From Pirellulaceae bacterium (GTDB lineage Bacteria; Planctomycetota; Planctomycetia; Pirellulales; Pirellulaceae), in assembly GCA_016784735.1 (NCBI GenBank), contig JADHUC010000014.1:1-60145 (forward strand): DNA of 60,145 nt, written 5' to 3'. Below the pieces are notes generated by a model, which was not told where the DNA came from, did not search any database, and saw only the letters and a program-made list of their open reading frames with translations. Positions 16,548-23,438 of the stretch are shown one piece after another. The stretch's first letter is position 1; every line of letters starts with the position of its first letter. Position numbers and translations under genes: made by a program.

Positions 16548-17972
16548 ATGAGTCGCTACATAGCCACACACAGTTGTCTGGAATTCGCGCGTCTCCGAGT
16601 GATTGGGGGTGTTTTTGGCGCGATCGCTGTCTTCGTCGCCGCTCTTGTCAATCCGGCAACCGCCGCGGAAAGCGCCAAAGAGCCTCCATCCAACGGCTGC
16701 GGAGACTGCACTCCACTGAACCTCGATTTCCAGGACCTGTGCGATACGTCGTCGAAGGAGATCCGCGACGGAGCTTCGCCCAAGCAAGTGATGGAAGCGA
16801 TCAAGCAGGAGATTCGTTCTCAGGTACCCAAAGAAACGAAGCGAGGTATTCGACGCCTCGGCGAAAACGCGAGCCGATGCTATCGAGTTGCCAAGACCGA
16901 TGTTCATTTGTCTTGCGAGCGCAACGGAAAGTCCGTTGCCAACGAAGACGTCTTCCTGAACTACGAGGCTGTCGACATCAGCGGCCACGATCCGGATGTC
17001 GTGCCGGAGGTCATGTCTGCCGACTACAAGAAAGTCGTCCAGTCGGCGAGCAGCCACAGCGAGTTCTTCGGGCGTCTCACGGTGGTCATCTATTGGAAGA
17101 AGACACCCATCGATCGGATCGTTCTGACCGCCGACAAGCCATTGCTGTCGCCGGGAGAGAGTACGACGGTGCGAGCCAGGCTGGTGTGTGGCAAGTCGCA
17201 TTTGAAACACCAACAAGTCCGCTTCGCGGTGACATCCGGACCGGGAAGCCTAAAGTCGCACGCGGCAAGCACGGGTGCAGACGCCGAGGCCACCACACAG
17301 TTTACGTCCGGCGAGGAAGGAACAAGCATCATCGAGGCTCGCTACGAAGACGTGACGGAGCAAATCGAGATTCAGACGCAGGGGTATCTCTGGGACGTAG
17401 AGGTCGTGTACGAAGCCAATGTACCTCCCGCCCGTTACAGGAATGGAGGCACGTTGCACTGTTCGGCGACCTTTCAGGATCTTCCACTGAACAAGATCGA
17501 TGGCGTCCTGTACCAGCCGAAAGGCCGCGACAGAGCGTTGTTCCTTCCAAGGTTCGCGACCGCTCGCGTGGGCCACAACACCTGGGGCGGAAGCGCTCCG
17601 AGATGGGTCCTTGCACCAGGTCATCCGAATCCCAAACGCGACATCGAGCCTCAGCCCACGCCCAACCAGGAGAGACTCACTTCGGTGAGACTCCAATTGG
17701 GCTCGGCTCCTTGGGACGACTCAGCTTGGGGCTGGGCCGCGTCGCCCGATACTCGCTACGGTGTGTTCGTTGTCGTCCCGATGACAAAGGTACGACCGCG
17801 CGAGCCGTTCTCATTGCAGACGACCTTCGCCGACTCGAAGGGCAGCTACAAAGCCAAATGGAACTTCACTCCCAAGAAAGGCGAAGCGAAGCCTTCGGGG
17901 CTCGGCGGGAACCGAACGTTTGGTCAAGACACAATCAACCTGCCCAGAATCCTGAATCTACTTGGCAAGTAG
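16548..17972 (+). CDS. Secreted protein with Ig-like (invasin/Big-type) domain
   Basis: The 474-residue protein starts at an ATG following AGGAGAAAGGA. A signal peptide spans roughly residues 18-40 (VIGGVFGAIAVFVAALVNPATAA). Next is a Cys-containing helical region (GCGDCTPLNLDFQDLCDTSSKEI). At about 180-280 there is a bacterial Ig-like domain: ADKPLLSPGESTTVRARLVCG, VRFAVTSGPGSL and GEEGTSIIEARYEDV is the classical Big/invasin strand pattern. The remaining 190 residues are strand-rich and unrecognised. A second long frame overlaps this one in another phase but has no signal peptide or domain, so I take this frame. It lies in the sigma-linked run of secreted proteins. Role probably at the cell surface (inferred). 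Confidence 0.78.
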   Translation: MSRYIATHSCLEFARLRVIGGVFGAIAVFVAALVNPATAAESAKEPPSNGCGDCTPLNLDFQDLCDTSSKEIRDGASPKQVMEAIKQEIRSQVPKETKRGIRRLGENASRCYRVAKTDVHLSCERNGKSVANEDVFLNYEAVDISGHDPDVVPEVMSADYKKVVQSASSHSEFFGRLTVVIYWKKTPIDRIVLTADKPLLSPGESTTVRARLVCGKSHLKHQQVRFAVTSGPGSLKSHAASTGADAEATTQFTSGEEGTSIIEARYEDVTEQIEIQTQGYLWDVEVVYEANVPPARYRNGGTLHCSATFQDLPLNKIDGVLYQPKGRDRALFLPRFATARVGHNTWGGSAPRWVLAPGHPNPKRDIEPQPTPNQERLTSVRLQLGSAPWDDSAWGWAASPDTRYGVFVVVPMTKVRPREPFSLQTTFADSKGSYKAKWNFTPKKGEAKPSGLGGNRTFGQDTINLPRILNLLGK

Positions 17973-18031
17973 CAGATGCGTGGTTGGGCTAGGTTGTGAT
18001 TGCTGGTTCAAAGCAAAGGGAGGCCATAACA

Positions 18032-21000
18032 ATGTTCGCAAGTAGTCTCACGCGGAAAGGACACCGTCCTCGGAGGCGGAGCAGTCGAATTCGAGGTTTC
18101 CCGGAATCGCCAGGGCGTCGCGGATATGCCCGGCGTCTGGGACTCGAGCCGCTGGAAAACCGCCAGATGTTGAGCATCATCACGGTGACCAGTCTGGAAG
18201 ACAACATGGATCTCGATGGAAAGGTGACGTTGCGTGAAGCGATCTACGCGGCGAACTATGACACATCCATCGACGGCTCGGACCCCGGCTCCGGCGCCGA
18301 CACGATCGAACTTGATCCCGATACTGTCTTCTACGGAAAAAGAATCGAGTTAGACGGGTCGCAGTTGGAGATCAGTGACGACCTGACCATCAGCGGTCCT
18401 GGACTGAACATGCTGAAGATTGATGCGCAAGGCCGGAGTCGAGTGTTCTACGTGAATGATGACGTGGAGGTCTCGATGAGCCGGCTGTTGATCACCGGCG
18501 GTCACGTCGAGGGGGGTAATCCATGGAATGACGGTGGCGGGGGCATCCTCAACAAGGGGAAGCTGGCGCTGTCCGAGACCCGCGTTGATGGGAGTTTTGC
18601 CGAAGGGTATGGGGGAGGTATCTCCAACCACGGCCTGCTGCTAGTATCTGATAGCGCGGTGCAGGGTAACGAGAGCCGGCAGGGCGGCGGCGGCATCTTC
18701 AACTACAGTACGGGTACCCTGTTATTAGACAACGTTAGCCTCTGGGACAATTCGGCAATTGTGGGTGGGGCGATCTCTACGTGGGGATTGTCGTTGATCG
18801 TGGATTCGGCGATTACTCACAACCAAGCCACAGGGAATGGGGGCGCGATCGACGGGTACTCCTCTGAATCGTATATTCACGGTAGCGTCATCTCTGAGAA
18901 CGAGGCCAAATCCGGCGGCGGCTTCTACGGCGGGGGCACCTGGACGATTACAGACTGTGTCTTCTACAAGAACGTGGCTTCGGGTCGCGCTCCCCTTGAA
19001 GGCGGTGGCGCTATCCGAAGCGATTTTGGCACTTGGACCGTCGACAACGTCACTCTTCACGAGAACCAGTCAGCGTACTACGGCGGAGGCATCTACAGCG
19101 GCGAGTCAACGTGGATGGTTACCAACGCCACCATCTCGCGGAACTCGGCTCTCCTGGGCGGCGGCATCTACGGAAAAGGCTCCTGGACCATCAGCGACTC
19201 GACAATCTCTGAGAATTCTGCCAGTGGTGTCGGCGTTTGGGAGCAGGGAAGGGGCGCCGGTATCTACGCCTGGGACGGATCCTGGGCACTGGATGGCGTC
19301 ACAATCTCCCGTAATCTGGCGATGAGCGCGGGCGGCGGCATCTACAGTGAGCACCTATGGACGAGATGGACGATTACGGGTAGCACAATTTCCAACAACA
19401 CATCCCTGAGCGCCGGAGGCGGCATATATGGGCACAGCAGCGACTGGACGATCACCGATAGCACGATTTCCGACAATTGGGGGAGTTTTACGGGAGGTAT
19501 CCACCGTTACACGGGTAATTGGACGCTGGATAATGTCACCATTTCTGGTAACCAAAGCGACCGCACGGGTGGATTGGACGTTAGTGGCCCCTTTTTTACG
19601 ATTACAAACAGCACGATTTCCAATAACCGAGGGGGCCAGACTGGGGGTGTCCATTCGTACTCTGGCCTGGAAATGCACAATACCATTGTGGCCGACAACT
19701 ATTACGGAAAAATCCGGAACGACATATCCCCATGGAGCCGGCTGCAATCTAATGGTTCGCATAACCTGATCGGGGTTGCGCCCCGTTCTTGCGGCCTGGT
19801 CGACGGCGTCAACGGAAACCGAGTCGGGGATAAGAATGCTCCACTGGATGCAAAACTAGCTCCCCTGGGCGACTACGGCGGCACAACGCAGACGCACGCG
19901 TTGTTGCCCGACAGTCCGGCGTTGGACGCGGGGAGTAACGACGTGGCGCATCAGGCCGAACTGGGCACTGATCAACGGGGTTTCGAAAGGATCAGTGACG
20001 GGAGCGGGGACGGTGTCGCCGTGGTTGATATGGGTGCCTTTGAGGCGGGCTTTGCCGTTTCCACCTTCACCGACGAGAACGATGGCAACTACGGCCCCAA
20101 CGAACTCAGCCTCCGTGAAGCACTCGCCCTGGCAGCGGAGATCCCCGGCGCGGATGTCATCTCGCTGGACATTCTGAGATCGCCTCGGGCTTCAATGGAA
20201 CTGTCGCTTGGCGAGTTTGTCGTGGACAGCGACGTGAATATCCGCGGGCCGGGGGCGGATCTGTTGACCATTGACGCGGCCGAAACGGGGCGCGTGTTTC
20301 AAGTGGCGGAGGGCGTGACTGCTTCGATCAGAGGGCTGACCGTCACTGGCGGCCAGGCGTTCGCGTTTCTCGGTCCCTGGTTTGTGCCCCTGCCCGGGGG
20401 CGGTATCTACAACGAAGGGTCGCTCACGCTGTCCGAGGTCGCAGTCACGGGCAACGTGGCCACGTGGTCTGGTGGCGGCATTTACAACGTCGGAGCACTG
20501 ACGGTCCGAGACTCGACGATATCCGGGAATGAAGCATGGGAAGACGGTGGTGGTCTGTCCGGCTCCGGTACATGGTTGATCGCGAACACGACCGTATCCG
20601 GCAACCTTGCCAACCGGCATGGAGGTGGCATTTCTGGGGCTGGTGGAGAATGGAAGATCAACAACTCAACGATCGCCGACAACCGCGCCGACAGCGACAA
20701 TAACGGAACGGGCCTGGGCGGTGGCATCCACGTCGCTCAGGGTACGAACGCTGTCACCCACAGTACGATCGTCGCGGGCAACCACCGACGACGAGGACTT
20801 GATGACGTACGAGGCGTTTTCCATCGGGCCAGTTCCTACAACCTGATTGGCGTGATCAACGGTTCAAAGGGCCTCGACGGCAAGGCCACACGGTACGGCA
20901 CGGCGGCTCGTCCTCTGGACGCCATGTTGGCACCGCTGGGCGACTACGGCGGCCCGACTCAAACCCACGCCCTGAGACCTGGCAGCCCAGCGGTCGATCG

Positions 21001-21364
21001 CGGGTACAACCGGCTGGCGCTTGTCTGCGATCAGCGCGGCGAAGCCCGTACTTCTGCTCGCCACACCGACATCGGCGCTTTCGAACTCCAGGCCCATGGA
21101 TACCACCTCAGATCGTCGGTCATCGAAGACCGCACCGTGCTCGGCACCCATGTGGGGCACAGGCTGACAAAGACCGATCCCACCCCTAACGGAACCAGCA
21201 ACAAGTTGTCGGCTGCGGATTCCATCAGCCGGAGTCCTGGCCAGACGCCGGAGATCGGCTTGGAGAGAGACTTGTCACGACGCGTGGACAAGGTATTTGA
21301 ACTGGAGGATGCCGCAGACTGGTTGATGTGGGGAGCATGTAACCACCTGACAAATGGGGCATAG
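18032..21364 (+). CDS. Large surface protein: LEPR-XLL, two CSLREA/beta-helix units
   Basis: The 1110-residue protein starts at an ATG after GGGAGG. Its N-terminus is basic and leads into the planctomycete export signature LEPLENRQMLS at 38-48 (LEPR-XLL domain). Two tandem units follow. Each begins with a CSLREA-like motif (VTLREAIYAAN near 66; LSLREALALA near 690), continues with many GGGI-Y/S-N-x-G repeats typical of a right-handed parallel beta-helix, and closes with LAPLGDYGG-T/P-TQTHAL and SPA-D-G (choice-of-anchor Q-type end). The last 75 residues are unlike the rest. Such proteins are adhesin or autotransporter-like and probably coat the cell surface or bind polysaccharide. It lies 59 bases after the Ig-like gene. 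Confidence 0.88.
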   Translation: MFASSLTRKGHRPRRRSSRIRGFPESPGRRGYARRLGLEPLENRQMLSIITVTSLEDNMDLDGKVTLREAIYAANYDTSIDGSDPGSGADTIELDPDTVFYGKRIELDGSQLEISDDLTISGPGLNMLKIDAQGRSRVFYVNDDVEVSMSRLLITGGHVEGGNPWNDGGGGILNKGKLALSETRVDGSFAEGYGGGISNHGLLLVSDSAVQGNESRQGGGGIFNYSTGTLLLDNVSLWDNSAIVGGAISTWGLSLIVDSAITHNQATGNGGAIDGYSSESYIHGSVISENEAKSGGGFYGGGTWTITDCVFYKNVASGRAPLEGGGAIRSDFGTWTVDNVTLHENQSAYYGGGIYSGESTWMVTNATISRNSALLGGGIYGKGSWTISDSTISENSASGVGVWEQGRGAGIYAWDGSWALDGVTISRNLAMSAGGGIYSEHLWTRWTITGSTISNNTSLSAGGGIYGHSSDWTITDSTISDNWGSFTGGIHRYTGNWTLDNVTISGNQSDRTGGLDVSGPFFTITNSTISNNRGGQTGGVHSYSGLEMHNTIVADNYYGKIRNDISPWSRLQSNGSHNLIGVAPRSCGLVDGVNGNRVGDKNAPLDAKLAPLGDYGGTTQTHALLPDSPALDAGSNDVAHQAELGTDQRGFERISDGSGDGVAVVDMGAFEAGFAVSTFTDENDGNYGPNELSLREALALAAEIPGADVISLDILRSPRASMELSLGEFVVDSDVNIRGPGADLLTIDAAETGRVFQVAEGVTASIRGLTVTGGQAFAFLGPWFVPLPGGGIYNEGSLTLSEVAVTGNVATWSGGGIYNVGALTVRDSTISGNEAWEDGGGLSGSGTWLIANTTVSGNLANRHGGGISGAGGEWKINNSTIADNRADSDNNGTGLGGGIHVAQGTNAVTHSTIVAGNHRRRGLDDVRGVFHRASSYNLIGVINGSKGLDGKATRYGTAARPLDAMLAPLGDYGGPTQTHALRPGSPAVDRGYNRLALVCDQRGEARTSARHTDIGAFELQAHGYHLRSSVIEDRTVLGTHVGHRLTKTDPTPNGTSNKLSAADSISRSPGQTPEIGLERDLSRRVDKVFELEDAADWLMWGACNHLTNGA

Positions 21365-21404
21365 GAGCGAATGAGCCTACGACCTGATCTTCTCCCTTTT
21401 TTTT

Positions 21405-21434
21405 GATGGGCTTTGGGGCCGGTCGGTGAGTACC
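21405..21434 (+). promoter_or_regulatory. Conserved bipartite motif, copy 2
   Basis: GATGGG at 21405-21410, 14 bases, GGTGAGTACC at 21425-21434, followed by GGAATAGC. It lies 80 bases before the ATG at 21515 and has a T-run just upstream, as in copy 1. Confidence 0.6.
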
Positions 21435-21514
21435 GGAATAGCCAAGTCACAAGTGAAGAGTTTTCCCACCAGGGCAGACCAAGTACTTCACATCCAACCC
21501 ACAGGAGAGAAGTC

Positions 21515-22135
21515 ATGAAAACGCTCCAAAGACCAACGGTTCGCACGGCTCTGATGTTGGCGGCAATCTTCGGATGCCTAGCCGCCGGTCCCGCAAGTGC
21601 CCAGCGGCGCGGAGCCCGCAAGTTCACCAATTCGCGGCAGTTGGAGATCAAGAAAGGCCTGAAAGACCTGCGAAACGCCAACCGCCCGAAGATCACGCCC
21701 GCAGACCTGAAGCACAAGTCTTCCGGCGCGAGCGTGCTCAAGCCTCTCGACAAGCCCGAGGCAGTCAAGGTCGCCCCCAACGTCCTGCCGAACCTTGGCA
21801 ACCGCAAATTGGTTCCCGACGCCAAGGTCGTACCGCCGGCTAAGATTGTTCCTCCGATTATCATCGGCAAGCTCAGCGGCAAATGGAATTCGAATCTGGG
21901 GCCCGTAACACTAACGCAGTTCGGCAATCGCGTCTCGGGCACCCTGCAGTTCATGGGAAAACGACCGGTTTCCATTAGCGGTCACGTCTTGGGCAGGGTC
22001 GTGCGTTACACCTACGCCGGACAGGTGCTCAGCGGCACTGGTACCTGGGTCATCTCGAAGGACGACAAGAGGCTGACGGGTTACTACCGCACTGCCGCGA
22101 GCCGAAACAAGCATGCCTCGGTACTGTGGCGATGA
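21515..22135 (+). CDS. Secreted protein, paralogue of the small beta-domain protein
   Basis: The 206-residue protein starts with a signal peptide near identical in layout to the gene at 16058 (MKTLQRPTVRTALMLAAIFGCLAAGPASAQ, motif span). The first half of the mature protein is basic, with many Lys and Arg (RRGARKFTNSRQLEIKKGL), and looks partly disordered. The second half is the same beta domain (GKWNSNLGPVTLTQFGNRVSGTL). The leader sequence is also similar: TACTTCACA, then CACAGGAGA, then the ATG. The gene therefore arose by duplication of the 16058 gene and gained a basic linker. It is followed by an inverted repeat at 22189. Function unknown. Confidence 0.8.
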   Translation: MKTLQRPTVRTALMLAAIFGCLAAGPASAQRRGARKFTNSRQLEIKKGLKDLRNANRPKITPADLKHKSSGASVLKPLDKPEAVKVAPNVLPNLGNRKLVPDAKVVPPAKIVPPIIIGKLSGKWNSNLGPVTLTQFGNRVSGTLQFMGKRPVSISGHVLGRVVRYTYAGQVLSGTGTWVISKDDKRLTGYYRTAASRNKHASVLWR

Positions 22136-22188
22136 CTCGTTCCAGACACGAACGTATGGCCCGTGCCAACAAGCACTGCAGCACTAAT

Positions 22189-22256
22189 ACTAGCCCGATA
22201 CGCAAGCGAGGGACGGCGAACAGCGTTAGTTTTCCTCGCTGGCGCTTCGGGCTAGT
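22189..22256. repeat. Palindromic element overlapping the esterase 3' end
   Basis: The arms are at 22189-22211 and 22234-22256, starting ACTAGCCCGA and ending TCGGGCTAGT, with about four mismatches over 23 bases. The right arm encodes the last codons of the esterase gene on the minus strand. Confidence 0.8.
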
Positions 22257-23170
22257 CTTCGTTTCATGGGATGTTTCTTGAAGAACTCCCACATGAGGTC
22301 ATTGGCCGAGATGTCTTTCGTGGATTCGCCAAGGTGCGGGTACGGCGGGGCTCGGCCGGGCCAGGTATGGCCGCCGCCTTTGATGACCATCAGTATGACC
22401 TCTTCACCGTCCTTTCCCGGGCCGTACGTCCGGCGTTCGACCGTCATTCCGTCGTCCGCCCGATCCGGCTCGTCGGTAACCACCGGCTTTTCGGGACAAC
22501 CGTTGGCTTTGACCCAGGCACGGATCGAATACTCGACGGAATAGAAATTCACCGTCGTCAAGCCGAAGTCGACGCGGCCGCCGCGGAACGGCGCCAACTG
22601 GTCGTCCGTGCCGTGGAAGTGGATTACCGGCACGGGCCGTTTCGGCTTGCAGGTTGCGGTGCCCATGGGTCCGGCTACCGGGGCAATTGCGGCGATACGA
22701 TCGGACAGCTCGGAAGCCAGCCGATAAGACATCATCGCTCCGTTGGAATAGCCGGTGGCGTAGACACGTTGTGAATCTACGTTTGCGATTCCGGCAAGAT
22801 CATCCAGTAATGCCCTCACAAAACCTACGTCATCGACGTTCTTCCGCATGGCATAGCCGCAGCAGTTTCCTGCATTCCAAGTGAGCAGACGACCGTATCG
22901 CGAAGTCCCGTTCGGATAGACGGCGATGAAGCCGGCATTGTCGGCTTTTTCGTTCAACCCGCATGCTCGAATCAACGACTCGGCGCGAGACAGCCCGCCA
23001 TGAAAGGCCAGCACGACGGGAAACGCCTTCGTGCCGTCATACGACCGTGGAATGTGGACTTGGTACGTCCGCGTTCGACGATCGAATCGGATGGTTCGCG
23101 TGTGGTCGCCAGCCTGGATTCCGTCCGTCGCGATTGCCAGCGATACGGCGAGCAGAATGGTCGCATTCAT
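22226..23170 (-). CDS. Secreted esterase, LpqC/PHB depolymerase-like (CE1-type)
   Basis: The 314-residue protein has a signal peptide at 1-20 and an alpha/beta hydrolase core. The nucleophile is Ser142 in GYSNGAMMS, an acid is in HGTDD near 189, and the catalytic His lies in GGGHTWPG near 269. The oxyanion strand is VVLAFHGG. This matches feruloyl-esterase and polyhydroxybutyrate-depolymerase-like enzymes that cut ester bonds of plant polysaccharides or polyesters. GGAGG precedes the ATG by seven bases. The protein ends in RRLARSASEEN, whose codons come from a palindromic repeat; a broken copy of this gene at 26440 stops just before that tail. The leader region upstream contains a degenerate regulatory motif at 23311. 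Confidence 0.88.
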   Translation of the reverse strand: MNATILLAVSLAIATDGIQAGDHTRTIRFDRRTRTYQVHIPRSYDGTKAFPVVLAFHGGLSRAESLIRACGLNEKADNAGFIAVYPNGTSRYGRLLTWNAGNCCGYAMRKNVDDVGFVRALLDDLAGIANVDSQRVYATGYSNGAMMSYRLASELSDRIAAIAPVAGPMGTATCKPKRPVPVIHFHGTDDQLAPFRGGRVDFGLTTVNFYSVEYSIRAWVKANGCPEKPVVTDEPDRADDGMTVERRTYGPGKDGEEVILMVIKGGGHTWPGRAPPYPHLGESTKDISANDLMWEFFKKHPMKRRLARSASEEN

Positions 23171-23310
23171 GGGTCCACCTCCGCCAAGTCCATGATCCTC
23201 TTTTCAATCTCCATGATAGCCGTCTGAGGCCTCATCGTCACGAGAGGCCGGAGCAGGCAGTTAGGTGCTCCTGGGTATCTCCGCGAATAGACGGAATTTC
23301 CGGTTTTCTT

Positions 23311-23340
23311 GATGGGGCCAAAGGCCTAACGTCATGAGGT
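23311..23340 (+). promoter_or_regulatory. Half-site of the bipartite motif (degenerate copy)
   Basis: GATGGG at 23311-23316 and the following bases (GCCAAAGGCC) are nearly the same as in copy 3, but the right half GGTGAGTACC is lost. No plus-strand gene follows. It may mark where a sigma-dependent secreted gene was removed. Confidence 0.4.
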
Positions 23341-23438
23341 GGGAAAAAGGGGGCAGCGTCCCCGGGTTGGAGCCACGTGAGATTTGCGGTTCACCGCAAT
23401 CCGGGCTTCTTTTCTCGCGAAGACCTGCGAATACGTAC

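Noticed and set aside
16472..17992. A 506-codon frame overlapping the Ig-like secreted gene in another phase
   Set aside because: It is rich in Arg and Ser, has no signal peptide or recognisable domain, and overlaps a frame with both.
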